Shown: piece by piece, positions 26,567-35,416 of the stretch
Numbering within the stretch: position 1 is the first letter of the stretch
Layout: each line of letters begins with the position of its first letter
Source of the DNA: Mucilaginibacter phenanthrenivorans
Lineage (GTDB): Bacteria > Bacteroidota > Bacteroidia > Sphingobacteriales > Sphingobacteriaceae
Length of the DNA: 64,000 bases
NCBI RefSeq assembly: GCF_024721155.1
Contig: NZ_JAHVAP010000006.1
Coordinates: 62,001 to 126,000 of the forward strand
Direction of reading: 5' to 3'
Position numbers and translations under genes: made by a program
The notes under the pieces: model-generated
What the model saw: only the letters and a program-made list of their open reading frames with translations
The model's database searches: none
What the model was told of the DNA's origin: nothing

Positions 26567-26584
26567 TGTACAACTTTCTGTACA
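26567..26584 (-). promoter_or_regulatory. YefM-YoeB operator, two TGTACA boxes
   Basis: Two TGTACA palindromes at 26567-26572 and 26579-26584 have centres exactly 12 bp apart. Work on the E. coli yefM-yoeB operator describes the same TGTACA core with 12-bp centre spacing, so the site is recognisable across phyla. It lies between the uvrA stop (26587) and the yefM start. Confidence 0.8.
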
Positions 26585-26586
26585 TG

Positions 26587-29433
26587 TTATTTCACTCCCA
26601 TTTCCTTTTTCAGAAATTGCCCGGTAAAGCTTTCCTTAACCTTGCACAAACCTTCAGGTGTACCGCTGAACAGGATCTTGCCGCCACCTGAACCACCTTC
26701 TGGACCAAGATCAATCACATGATCCACCACCTTAATTACATCCAGGTTGTGTTCAATTACCAATACCGTGTTGCCTTTATCAACCAATTGTTGCAGTACG
26801 CCAAGCAGCACATTAATGTCCTCAAAATGCAATCCCGTTGTCGGCTCATCAAGGATATAAAATGTATTGCCGGTGTCTTTTTTGGAAAGCTCCGAAGCCA
26901 GCTTAACACGCTGTGCCTCACCGCCGGACAATGTAGTTGACGACTGCCCCAAAGTAATATAACCCAAGCCCACATCAAACAGTGTTTTTACCTTACGGTA
27001 GATGGCAGGAATATGCTCAAAAAATGGCGTAGCATCCTCAATGCTCATGTCCAGCACATCGCTGATTGATTTGCCACGATAACGTACTTCCAGCGTTTCC
27101 CGGTTGTACCTTCTGCCGCCGCATTCTTCGCAAGGCACCTGTACATCGGGCAAAAAGTTCATTTCTATAACCTTCAATCCGGCACCCTGGCAGGTTTCGC
27201 AACGCCCCCCCTTTACGTTAAACGAAAAACGGCCGGGTTTATATCCCCTGATCCTTGATTCGGGTAGCTGTACGTATAAATTACGGATATCAGAAAACAC
27301 GCCTGTATAAGTCGCAGGGTTCGAGCGCGGCGTACGGCCGATAGGCGTTTGATCTATCTCGATCACCTTATCTATATGCTCCAGCCCCTCTATTTTTTCG
27401 TAAGGAAGCGGGTGCTTTTTAGCCCTAAAAAAATGATGGTTTAAAACTGGGTAAAGTGTTTCAGTAATTAAGCTTGATTTACCGCTGCCGGATACGCCGG
27501 TGATGCCTATCAATTTACCCAAAGGGAAATCAACCGACACCTTTTTCAAATTATGACCCGTAGCCTTCTTGAGACTCAATGTTTTTCCATTACCCTCGCG
27601 CCTTGTTTCAGGGATGGCAATTTCACGCTCACCGTTTATATAGGATGTGGTAAGCGTATGCGCCTTCATCAATTCTTCAGGTGTGCCTTGTGCAACTATC
27701 TGGCCGCCGTGTACACCTGCTGCCGGGCCCATATCGATCACATGGTCGGCATGTAATATCATATCCTTATCGTGTTCAACTACCAATACGGTATTGCCGA
27801 GATCACGCAGGTTTTTAAGGGCATTAATTAAACGTTCGTTATCACGCTGGTGCAAACCGATACTTGGCTCATCCAGGATATACATTACGTTCATTAACTG
27901 CGACCCAATCTGCGTAGCCAGCCTGATGCGCTGCGCCTCACCGCCTGATAACGTTTTCGCAGTGCGATCAAGCGTTAGGTAGTTCAGGCCAACATCTAAC
28001 AGGAAAACTATCCTTGCGCGGATCTCCTTCAGGATCTCCTTTGCGATAACGTTCTGACGTTCGGTGAGGCGGTCTTCCAAATTGGCAAACCATTCCTGTA
28101 GCGTACGGATGTCCATACAGGCCAGTTCGAAAATATTTTTATCATCAACCTTAAAATGCAGCGATTCCTTTTTCAAACGGGCGCCATCACAGGTGGGGCA
28201 GGTTCTGAGCACGCGATAGTTTTCCATATCGTCCATGCCTTCCTCGCTCCTCCGTTCCTGCTGCTCCTCCAGCATTCGGATAATCCCGTCGAACGATACC
28301 TGGTAGCTTTGCACGTTCCATTTATTGTACTCAACCGCAACAGTGATCATTTCTGTCGATCCGTTAAGGATGATATCGATATGATCGCGTGAAAGTTTTT
28401 CTATAGGGGTTGACAAAGAAAATTCATATTTTTTGGCCAGCGCCTTTAACACCTGGAAGATCCAGGTTTCGCGGTACTCACCAATTGGCGCTAAACCACC
28501 ATTCAAAATACTTAGCTTAGGATTTGGAATAACCGACGCCTCATCAACCTCAAAAATATACCCTAACCCGTTACATTTTTCGCAGGCGCCGTAGGGCGAG
28601 TTAAATGAAAATGTATTTGGCTGTGGCTCATCGTATGAGATACCCGAGATCGGGTCCATCAAATACTTGCTGTAATAGGCTACATTATTATCCTTATCCC
28701 CTATCCGGATGATTCCCTTTGCAATTTTTAAGGCCGCTTGTATGGATGTATACAAACGTTTGGTATTGTCTTCACTGATCACCAAACGGTCTACAACAAT
28801 ATCAATATCATGGATCTTATACCTGTCCAGCTGCATTTTTGGTTCCACGTCCGCCATTGCACCATCAATCCAAACTTTGAGGTAGCCCTGCTTGCGGATC
28901 TGCTCAAAAAGCTCACGATAATGCCCCTTCCTCGCTTTTACCACAGGCGCAAGGATATTTACCGGTTGCCCGTCAAATTTCTCCGTAATAGTTTTCAGGA
29001 TCTGGTCTTCAGACATGCGCTCCATCTTCTCGCCGCTCACATATGAGTAAGCCTCTCCTGTACGCGCAAAAAGCAAACGCATAAAATCATAGATCTCGGT
29101 TATCGTCCCAACTGTCGACCTTGGGTTTTTGCTGGTAGTTTTTTGTTCGATAGCAATCACCGGGCTAAGGCCCGATACTTTATCTACATCCGGACGCTCC
29201 ATCCCTCCCATAAACTGACGGGAGTAAGCCGAAAACGTCTCCATGTAACGGCGCTGCCCTTCGGCGTAAATAGTATCAAATGCCAAAGAAGATTTCCCGC
29301 TACCGCTCAGGCCGGTAATTACCACCAGCTGGTTGCGCGGAAATGAAACATCGATATTTTTTAAATTATGTACCCTGGCCCCGTATACTTCAACTTCGTT
29401 TTGCTCGCCCAGGTCGATGGATGTTTTGTTCAT
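26587..29433 (-). CDS. uvrA: Excinuclease ABC subunit A
   Basis: DNA-damage sensor of nucleotide excision repair. Two ABC modules are present: Walker A GLSGSGKSSLAFDTI near the N-terminus and GVSGSGKSSLITETL near residue 640; signature LSGGEAQRIRLA and LSGGEAQRVKLA; Walker B YILDEPSIGLHQRD and YILDEPTTGLHFED. Zinc fingers CEKCNGLGY/CPTCDGARL and CETCQGAGL/CEECGGRRY are complete. The length of 948 residues is typical. It is the single gene of its unit, and its 3' end abuts the YefM operator. Confidence 0.98.
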   Translation of the reverse strand: MNKTSIDLGEQNEVEVYGARVHNLKNIDVSFPRNQLVVITGLSGSGKSSLAFDTIYAEGQRRYMETFSAYSRQFMGGMERPDVDKVSGLSPVIAIEQKTTSKNPRSTVGTITEIYDFMRLLFARTGEAYSYVSGEKMERMSEDQILKTITEKFDGQPVNILAPVVKARKGHYRELFEQIRKQGYLKVWIDGAMADVEPKMQLDRYKIHDIDIVVDRLVISEDNTKRLYTSIQAALKIAKGIIRIGDKDNNVAYYSKYLMDPISGISYDEPQPNTFSFNSPYGACEKCNGLGYIFEVDEASVIPNPKLSILNGGLAPIGEYRETWIFQVLKALAKKYEFSLSTPIEKLSRDHIDIILNGSTEMITVAVEYNKWNVQSYQVSFDGIIRMLEEQQERRSEEGMDDMENYRVLRTCPTCDGARLKKESLHFKVDDKNIFELACMDIRTLQEWFANLEDRLTERQNVIAKEILKEIRARIVFLLDVGLNYLTLDRTAKTLSGGEAQRIRLATQIGSQLMNVMYILDEPSIGLHQRDNERLINALKNLRDLGNTVLVVEHDKDMILHADHVIDMGPAAGVHGGQIVAQGTPEELMKAHTLTTSYINGEREIAIPETRREGNGKTLSLKKATGHNLKKVSVDFPLGKLIGITGVSGSGKSSLITETLYPVLNHHFFRAKKHPLPYEKIEGLEHIDKVIEIDQTPIGRTPRSNPATYTGVFSDIRNLYVQLPESRIRGYKPGRFSFNVKGGRCETCQGAGLKVIEMNFLPDVQVPCEECGGRRYNRETLEVRYRGKSISDVLDMSIEDATPFFEHIPAIYRKVKTLFDVGLGYITLGQSSTTLSGGEAQRVKLASELSKKDTGNTFYILDEPTTGLHFEDINVLLGVLQQLVDKGNTVLVIEHNLDVIKVVDHVIDLGPEGGSGGGKILFSGTPEGLCKVKESFTGQFLKKEMGVK

Positions 29434-29442
29434 ATTTTCAAT

Positions 29443-29589
29443 TGGTGATTTAGTGATTTAGTGAATTAGTGATTGAAAATAACCGAGTCGCTAATCCATT
29501 AAATCAACAAAATGAGCTAGCAGACAGACAATTTATTTAAATACAATAAAGGCAAATTCACTAAATCGCTAATTCAATAATTCACTAAC
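29443..29589. repeat. Inverted repeat of GTGATTTAGTGAATTAG words upstream of uvrA
   Basis: The left arm 29443-29479 and right arm 29554-29589 are imperfect complements made of TTAGTGAATTAGTGATT and AATTCACTAAATCGC words, separated by about 75 bases. It lies between the uvrA start and the terminator of the transglycosylase gene. Confidence 0.65.
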
Positions 29590-29616
29590 TATTTCCCCGC
29601 AAATATACGCAAAAAA

Positions 29617-29645
29617 AGGCCGATCTCCCTCCGGAAGATCGGCCT
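29617..29645 (-). terminator. Terminator of the lytic transglycosylase gene
   Basis: AGGCCGATCT and its complement form a perfect 10-bp stem, followed on the minus strand by a T-run (TTTTTTT, including the last stem pairs). It lies 50 bases beyond the stop. Confidence 0.85.
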
Positions 29646-29695
29646 CAAAGTGCTCCGTAATATAAATTTACCTTAGGCGGATAAAAATCCGCTTG

Positions 29696-30523
29696 TTAGT
29701 TAACTGCCAGCAGTTCAAATGATCCGCTGCTTAAATCTTTTATTGCGTAATAGTCGTAGCCGTACTTTTTCGGCTGTGTGATGATGGCCTTCATAGCAAT
29801 CAGGTTGTATACATAATTACCGGTTTCACGGTTCAAATGCATCCGGAAATAATTATCCTCGTTCTGCCTATTGATGCTCTTCGCGAGTTTTATCGATCCG
29901 TTGTTGTAAGCAGCAGCGGCCAATGTCCAGCTGTTAAACTCAACATATAACTCCTTGATGTACTTACAAGCCGCACCGGTAGATTTGCGAATATTCAGCC
30001 GCTCATCAATTCCATGTCCCACTTTAAGTCCATAGGTACGCGCGGTGCCCGGCATAAACTGCCAAAGCCCTCTTGCACCCCTCGGAGATGTACCTTCGCA
30101 TAAACCTGATTCCACCAGGGGAATGTATTTAAAGTCGTCGGGAATTCCGTAGGCTTTTAGGATCGGCTCAATAATAGGGAATAATTTTTCTGCCTTGCTT
30201 TGCAGAATATTCGATTGAACGCATTTAAAACTATGCATCTGAAGCGAACGCTTCAACTTGCGGGTTACACCTGCATCCCTAACCGGTACCGCCTCATTGG
30301 CGAAACTGTATTCATTTACAACCTCATTGCTTTTGTAAATAAATGTCGAGATGCGCGGGCTTAATTTTACCGTTTTTGCAACCGGTAAAGGAGCCTTTTC
30401 GTTGCGAATATTTGCGGTTGGCACGGCCTTTGTTCCACAAATATTGATCGCTGAAATGATAACCAGCAACACTATTACGGAGCACGTAATTAAGTGTCTC
30501 TTAGTCATTTCTTTTTTATCCAT
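29696..30523 (-). CDS. Lytic transglycosylase (SLT/MltD-like)
   Basis: Cleaves peptidoglycan glycan strands in the periplasm. One N-terminal helix (about residues 10-30) acts as signal or anchor. The SLT domain (about 125-255) has the catalytic Glu in PLVESGLCEGTSPRGARGLW, then QFMPGTARTYGL, AAAAYNNG and TGNYV. The length is 275 residues. There is no LysM domain, so it is shorter than typical MltD. It has its own promoter and terminator. Confidence 0.92.
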   Translation of the reverse strand: MDKKEMTKRHLITCSVIVLLVIISAINICGTKAVPTANIRNEKAPLPVAKTVKLSPRISTFIYKSNEVVNEYSFANEAVPVRDAGVTRKLKRSLQMHSFKCVQSNILQSKAEKLFPIIEPILKAYGIPDDFKYIPLVESGLCEGTSPRGARGLWQFMPGTARTYGLKVGHGIDERLNIRKSTGAACKYIKELYVEFNSWTLAAAAYNNGSIKLAKSINRQNEDNYFRMHLNRETGNYVYNLIAMKAIITQPKKYGYDYYAIKDLSSGSFELLAVN

Positions 30524-30550
30524 AAATTACACATTTGGTAGAATGTGCTG

Positions 30551-30582
30551 CAAAGGTAACTTATATAAGTCAGATTATCAAA
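30551..30582 (-). promoter_or_regulatory. Promoter of the lytic transglycosylase gene
   Basis: On the minus strand TTTG (30582-30579), 20 spacer bases and TACCTTTG (30558-30551) give a textbook Bacteroidota promoter, 27 bases before the ATG at 30523. Confidence 0.7.
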
Positions 30583-30701
30583 TACTTACCTCTGCGGCAC
30601 GTTTTTAACACCTTGGTTTTCGGTTCAAAAACTTGGTTTAAAACGTTTAAACGGCGATTTTGTTCATTGTAAAAAAATTATAAAAATCACTCAAAAAACC
30701 C

Positions 30702-30709
30702 TAACTTTG
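30702..30709 (+). promoter_or_regulatory. -7 box of the pseudouridine synthase gene
   Basis: TAACTTTG fits TAnnTTTG and lies 34 bases before the ATG at 30744. No TTG at standard -33 spacing is obvious. Confidence 0.45.
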
Positions 30710-30743
30710 ACCCTCACGCTGCGAAAGCGCAAACAAAAAAATT

Positions 30744-32231
30744 ATGGCATTTAACAGACCAGGGAACAGTCGCGACGACAAATCCGGCAGATCATCAAAC
30801 AGGGCTCCAAAGGCCGGTGACAAGCCAAAAAGATCACCCTCAACAAGAGGAAATTCTACAGGTTCCGATCAAACCAAAAGCTCCCGACCATCAAAAAAAT
30901 ATAACAGCGAAGCTCCCGGCGAAAAAAGATCTTTTTCATCGCCCGGAAAAAGTAGCTATGATAAGCCTGCCAGCAGCTTCAGCGGCGGCCCTGGCGAGAA
31001 GAAAGCATTCAGCGGAAAAAGCAGGCCATATAGCGGCCGTCCGTCAGATGGTGAATCATCCGGCGAGAAAAAAGCATTCGCTCCTAAAGGCAGGCCATAT
31101 ACCGGCAGAGTAGCCGACAATGATCCAAGACCAGGCAAAAGCTTTGGTGGCGGAGACAAAAAACCATTTACATCGCGCAAATCAACAGGATCATTTGATG
31201 CTGACGACAGACCCAAAAGAAACTTCGGTGGTGCAGGAGCAGGTGATAAAAAACCTTTTGCATCCCGTGGAAAATCAACCGGCTCATTTAATGCCGAGGA
31301 CAAACCTAAAAGAAGCTTTGGCGGCGAAAGAACAACTGATAAAAAATTCAGCGACAGGCCAGCAACAGGCGCAGGTTTTAAAAGACCAGCCAGCGACAGG
31401 CCTTACGATGCTGATAAGCCACAGCGTAAATCAAAATACGATAAAATAACTCCGGACCGTGATGCACCCGTAAAAACCTTACGCGGCCGCAAGAACAGCC
31501 CGGAACCTAAAGATACCGGCCTCATCAGGCTTAACCGCTACATTTCAAATGCAGGCATCTGCTCCCGCCGTAAGGCTGATGAGCTGATTGCAGCAGGCGT
31601 AGTATCTGTAAACGGCACCGTGATCAACGAGCTTGGCCACAAGGTTGATCCATTTAAGGATGAGATCCGCTATAATGGTGAGTTGTTGAAACGCGAAAAA
31701 ATGGTTTATGTATTGTTAAATAAGCCAAAGGATTATATAACGACTACTGAAGACCCGCAGGAACGCCGTACCGTAATGCACCTGGTTGAAAAAGCCAGCA
31801 AGGAACGCATTTATCCCGTTGGTCGTTTAGACAGGAATACAACGGGTTTATTGTTGATGACCAATGACGGCGACCTTGCCGACAAGCTTTCACACCCACG
31901 CAACAGCATTGTTAAATTATACCAGGTTGAGCTGAACAAGAGCTTAACGCAAGGCGATATGAACAAGATCGGCTTTGGTTTGGAATTGGAAGATGGGTTA
32001 ATCAAGCCTGATTCTATCTCCTACGTTGCAGGCGGTTCAAAACGTGAGGTAGGTATCCAGATCCATAGCGGTAAAAACCGTATTGTACGCCGCATATTTG
32101 AAAGCTTAGGCTACGAAGTGGTAAAGCTTGACAGGGCTGTATACGCCAACCTTACCAAAAAAGACCTTCCCCGCGGAAGGTGGCGCTTTTTGGAAGAAAA
32201 GGAAGTGATCCAGTTGAAGCATCTTATTTAG
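30744..32231 (+). CDS. Pseudouridine synthase (RsuA/RluB family) with disordered N-terminus
   Basis: Residues about 1-250 are low-complexity, rich in Lys, Ser, Gly, Asp and Arg, with loose repeats such as GEKKAFSGKSRPYSGR, GEKKAFAPKGRPYTGR and two copies of DKKPFxSR...STGSF. An S4 RNA-binding domain follows (about 255-300, IRLNRYISNAGICSRRKADE), then the catalytic domain with GRLDRNTTGLLLMTNDGD, catalytic D363, and ENRIVRRIF-like GKNRIVRRIFESLGY. It isomerises uridines in rRNA; the family fits RluB/RsuA. The disordered arm is probably an RNA-binding extension common in Bacteroidota. Confidence 0.92.
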   Translation: MAFNRPGNSRDDKSGRSSNRAPKAGDKPKRSPSTRGNSTGSDQTKSSRPSKKYNSEAPGEKRSFSSPGKSSYDKPASSFSGGPGEKKAFSGKSRPYSGRPSDGESSGEKKAFAPKGRPYTGRVADNDPRPGKSFGGGDKKPFTSRKSTGSFDADDRPKRNFGGAGAGDKKPFASRGKSTGSFNAEDKPKRSFGGERTTDKKFSDRPATGAGFKRPASDRPYDADKPQRKSKYDKITPDRDAPVKTLRGRKNSPEPKDTGLIRLNRYISNAGICSRRKADELIAAGVVSVNGTVINELGHKVDPFKDEIRYNGELLKREKMVYVLLNKPKDYITTTEDPQERRTVMHLVEKASKERIYPVGRLDRNTTGLLLMTNDGDLADKLSHPRNSIVKLYQVELNKSLTQGDMNKIGFGLELEDGLIKPDSISYVAGGSKREVGIQIHSGKNRIVRRIFESLGYEVVKLDRAVYANLTKKDLPRGRWRFLEEKEVIQLKHLI

Positions 32232-32520
32232 TTGATTAGAGACTAGTTAATTAGAGATTAGTTCTTGTCTGTAGTATAAAACAACGCCCTTGCAAACATT
32301 GCAGGGGCGTTTTTATTTCATATCTAATCGCAGTCAGGCTCTCCAATAAAAAACTAATCTCTAATATTTGGTTGACTAGAGGTTAGTTAATTAGAGATTA
32401 GGTTCTGTCCTTTGTAAATAAAAATGGCCCGTGTAGCGCTGTAAGGGTCATTTTATTTAAGGTTTAACCATTGCCAGGCTCTCCAATAAAAAACTAATCT
32501 CTAATTAACTAACCTCTTAT
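32232..32520. repeat. Two tandem GATTAGAGATTAG inverted-repeat modules
   Basis: Module 1 spans about 32232-32366 and module 2 about 32371-32520. Each has a left arm of GGTTAGTTAATTAGAGATTAG-like words, a central GC hairpin and a right arm. A 30-base stretch ending each right side (AGGCTCTCC...CTCTAAT) is identical in both. In module 2 the arms 32380-32402 and 32495-32517 are perfect 23-base complements. The modules fill the 325-base gap between the pseudouridine synthase and the lactonase; nothing else is seen there. Confidence 0.85.
32285..32311 (+). terminator. Terminator-like hairpin inside repeat module 1
   Basis: ACGCCCTTGCA and its near-complement TGCAGGGGCGT form a stem followed by TTTTTATTT, 53 bases after the pseudouridine synthase stop. 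A second, weaker hairpin (AAAATGGCCC...GGGTCATTTT) occupies the same place in module 2, near 32422-32456. Confidence 0.75.
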
Positions 32521-32556
32521 CACTATATTGCATCCAATTACCAATTCGTCTATACA

Positions 32557-33693
32557 ATGAAAAAATTCCTGGTATTAATTTCACTGCTATTCCCTGCGCT
32601 TATTTATGCGCAAAAAAAGAAAACCGGACCAACTTCCTTTGATCTATTGATCGGCACCTATACCAAAGGCAAAAGCAAGGGCATTTACGTGTACCGTTTT
32701 TACCCGGAATCAGGCAGAACGGCCTATTTGAACGAGATTGATGACGTGAGCAATCCATCTTATCTTACTGTTGCCAACAACAACAAGTTTGTTTACGCGG
32801 TAAATGAAAATGGAAAGAATGGCGAAGTAAGTGCATTTAAATTTGATGCAAAGCAGGGCAAATTGGAGTTTATCAATAAACAATCATCCCTTGGCGCCGA
32901 TCCTTGCTATATTTCTGTTGATAAGGATCAGAAAAGTGCTTTTGTTGCCAATTACAGCAGCGGCACAATTGCGGTGCTGCCTATAAATAAAGACGGATCA
33001 TTGGCCGCTTGTGTTCAAACCATACACGATGACGGACATGGTGTAGATAAGGAAAGACAAGAGTCGGCGCACGTACATACTGCCGTGCTTTCGCCTGATG
33101 AAAAATATGTGCTCTATACCGACCTTGGTACCGACAAGCTGAATGTTACCCGGTACAAACCGGGTAAGGATAGCCCGCTAACCGGCGTAAAACCTCCCTT
33201 CGTAAGTATAAAACCAGGCGATGGCCCAAGGCACCTGGTGTTTTCGAACGACAAAAAACACGTTTACCTGCTTACCGAAATGGGCTCGAATATTCATGTG
33301 TTTGACTACGACGGCGGCAAGCTGAAGGAAAAGCAAACGGCTTCCTTTTTACCGGCAGGCTTTACAGGGAAAACTGCAGGGGCAGCTGTCAAGCTTTCAC
33401 CCGATGGCAAATTCCTATACGCATCAAACCGTTTGGAAACCAATAATATTACAGTATTTGCTATAGACGAGTTAACAGGCGAGCTTACCCAGGTTCAACA
33501 GGTGCCAACAATTGGCAAAAACCCGCGCGATTTTGCTATCGACCCAACCGGCAGTTTTTTATTAGTCGCCAACCAGGATAGTGATAGTATTTTTACCTAC
33601 AGGATAGATAAAACTACAGGAAAATTAACAATGATAGGATTGCATATTGAAATCGGGAACCCTGTTTGTTTGAAATTTACTGCGGCGGAGTAA
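32557..33693 (+). CDS. Secreted lactonase-family beta-propeller protein
   Basis: Seven-bladed propeller of the 6-phosphogluconolactonase/YbhE type, but with a signal peptide (cleaved near IYA/Q, residue 19), so it works outside the cytoplasm on an unknown lactone or sugar acid. Recurring blade motifs include LIGTYTKGKSKGIYVYRF, NPSYLTVANNNKFVYAV, KLSPDGKFLYASNR and NPRDFAIDPTGSFLLVANQ. The length of 378 residues is usual for the secreted Bacteroidota form. A role in the pentose phosphate pathway is therefore doubtful. Confidence 0.9.
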   Translation: MKKFLVLISLLFPALIYAQKKKTGPTSFDLLIGTYTKGKSKGIYVYRFYPESGRTAYLNEIDDVSNPSYLTVANNNKFVYAVNENGKNGEVSAFKFDAKQGKLEFINKQSSLGADPCYISVDKDQKSAFVANYSSGTIAVLPINKDGSLAACVQTIHDDGHGVDKERQESAHVHTAVLSPDEKYVLYTDLGTDKLNVTRYKPGKDSPLTGVKPPFVSIKPGDGPRHLVFSNDKKHVYLLTEMGSNIHVFDYDGGKLKEKQTASFLPAGFTGKTAGAAVKLSPDGKFLYASNRLETNNITVFAIDELTGELTQVQQVPTIGKNPRDFAIDPTGSFLLVANQDSDSIFTYRIDKTTGKLTMIGLHIEIGNPVCLKFTAAE

Positions 33694-33705
33694 TCCTCGC
33701 CTACA

Positions 33706-34008
33706 TGTCATTGCGAGTTGTAAAATCCGCTGGATTGCGAGGAGGAAATGACAAGGGTGGGATGTCATGGTGAGCTTGTCGAACCACGACGCGGGCAAAG
33801 GCCTCTGCACCCTGCTTAGCACGCGGATTGGCCACTGCGCACGTCGCACTTCGAGTGCCTCAGTGTGACACCCCACCCCAAGCTGAATATAACTTGTCAT
33901 GGGTAGGAACGAAGCAATCGCAAACTCTACAGAGCGGTTAGAACGGTGTAGAACTTGTAAGACGTAAATGCAAAGTTCGCGATTGCCGCGCTGTCGCTCG
34001 CAATGACA
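33706..34008. repeat. Nested palindromic intergenic element
   Basis: The outer arms TGTCATTGCGAG (33706-33717) and its exact complement (33997-34008) bracket the element. An inner pair (33755-33784 and about 33850-33879; GGGTGGGATGTCA and TGACACCCCACCC words) forms a second palindrome. Both arm types resemble intergenic repeats that are abundant in Bacteroidota genomes. The element makes up nearly the entire 350-base convergent gap between the lactonase and bshA; no coding frame is credible. Confidence 0.8.
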
Positions 34009-34043
34009 AAATGGGGTTACCTTTCAGCTTTAACCTCCCGCAC

Positions 34044-35183
34044 TCACGCTTTCTCCTTAGCCCGCTCCAATACCTCTACATAATAATTTTCATATATCGG
34101 CAGAATGTTGGCCAGGTCGAACACTTTGGCGCGGGCAAGGGCGTTTTCCTTGAACGTTGCCAATCTTTCTTCGTCCTCCAAAATATAGATCGATTTTTCT
34201 GCCATGCCCTCAATGTCGCCCGGATCCTTTAAAAACCCGGTTTCGCCGTCAACATTAAGTTCAGGCAAACCGCCGGCGTTTGAACTGATGACCGGCACCT
34301 TACAGGCCATAGCCTCCAAAGCTGCCAAACCAAAACTCTCAGATTCAGATGGCATCAGGAACAAGTCGGATACGGAAAGGATCTCTTCCACGGCATCCTG
34401 CTTGCCTAAAAAGCGAACATCATTCCAAACACCAAGATCGCGGCACAATTGTTCGCAGTATGAGCGTTCAACACCATCACCTACCATCAACAGTTTCGAC
34501 GGGATGTGTTTTACGATATTGGCGAAGATCTTTACCACATCGGCAGTGCGTTTTACCTTGCGAAAGTTGGAAGTATGAACGATGATCTTTTCGCCAAAAG
34601 GCGCGATTGCCTTCTTAAAATGATCCCGGGTTTTCAGGTTAAACCTTTTCAGGTCGATAAAATTAGGGATTACCTTTATATCATTTTCAATCTCGAAAAA
34701 CTTATAGGTATCTGACCTTAAATGTTCCGAAACTGCAGTAACGCCGTCGGATTTATTGATGGAGAAGGTAACCACCGGTTTAAATGTACGGTCCTTGCCA
34801 ACCAGCGTAATATCGGTACCATGCAGTGTGGTAACTACCGGGATATAAATACCGTAGGTCATCAGGATTTGCTTTGCCATAAACGCCGCCGAAGCATGGG
34901 GAATGGCGTAATGTACATGCAGGATATCGAGCTTTTCGAACCTAACCACATCAACCAGCCTGCTTGCAAGCGCCAGCTCATAGGGCGGAAAATCAAAAAG
35001 CGGGTAATTGGATACGGAAACTTCGTGATAAAAAAGATTTTCGGAGAAAAGATCCAGCCTTGCAGGCTGGTTATAGGTTACAAAATGCACCTGGTGACCG
35101 CGATCGGCCAGGGCCTTACCCAATTCGGTGGCAACAACGCCGCTCCCACCAAACGTTGGGTAACAAACTATTCCAATTTTCAT
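34044..35183 (-). CDS. bshA: N-acetyl-alpha-D-glucosaminyl L-malate synthase
   Basis: GT4 glycosyltransferase joining UDP-GlcNAc and L-malate, the first step of bacillithiol synthesis. Family marks include the N-terminal GIVCYPTFGGSGVVATELG, LHVHYAIPHA, FRKVKR, and the C-terminal donor site SESESFGLAALEAMACKVPVI with the E-x7-E pair. The length of 379 residues matches BshA. No other bsh gene is adjacent. It connects with ytxJ at 21293. Confidence 0.95.
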   Translation of the reverse strand: MKIGIVCYPTFGGSGVVATELGKALADRGHQVHFVTYNQPARLDLFSENLFYHEVSVSNYPLFDFPPYELALASRLVDVVRFEKLDILHVHYAIPHASAAFMAKQILMTYGIYIPVVTTLHGTDITLVGKDRTFKPVVTFSINKSDGVTAVSEHLRSDTYKFFEIENDIKVIPNFIDLKRFNLKTRDHFKKAIAPFGEKIIVHTSNFRKVKRTADVVKIFANIVKHIPSKLLMVGDGVERSYCEQLCRDLGVWNDVRFLGKQDAVEEILSVSDLFLMPSESESFGLAALEAMACKVPVISSNAGGLPELNVDGETGFLKDPGDIEGMAEKSIYILEDEERLATFKENALARAKVFDLANILPIYENYYVEVLERAKEKA

Positions 35184-35325
35184 TGATGCTGTTTAAGTGA
35201 TGCTGAACTTGGTGTAAGCCAAAAATACATTTTTAGCCAACCTAATTCACTACTACAAGTTTAACAGCAATTTATGGGAATAGTGTTATGCGGATGTAAA
35301 ATGATTGATGGGAATTTCGGAATTT
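35184..35325. other. bshA upstream region
   Basis: About 140 bases of AT-rich sequence upstream of the bshA start, without a coding frame. No clear TAnnTTTG at proper distance was found, so the promoter is unassigned. Confidence 0.3.
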
Positions 35326-35416
35326 TGTCTGAATCAGAATTTACAGAATTTTAAAATTGCAAGATGCTGCATTGCATTCTGTTAATTCACTAATTCTGTA
35401 AATTCTGATTCAGACA
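35326..35416. repeat. Perfect 25-bp inverted repeat abutting a stop codon
   Basis: Bases 35326-35350 and 35392-35416 are exact 25-base complements (TGTCTGAATCAGAATTTACA...), with a 41-base loop that itself contains further pairing (GAATTTTAAAATTGC). The right arm ends at the base next to the stop codon of the hydrolase gene at 35417. Confidence 0.85.

Noticed and set aside
30817..31449. Alternative-frame ORFs in the pseudouridine synthase N-terminus
   Set aside because: The low-complexity Lys/Gly/Ser coding produces open frames in several phases; only the frame joined to the S4 and catalytic domains is real.
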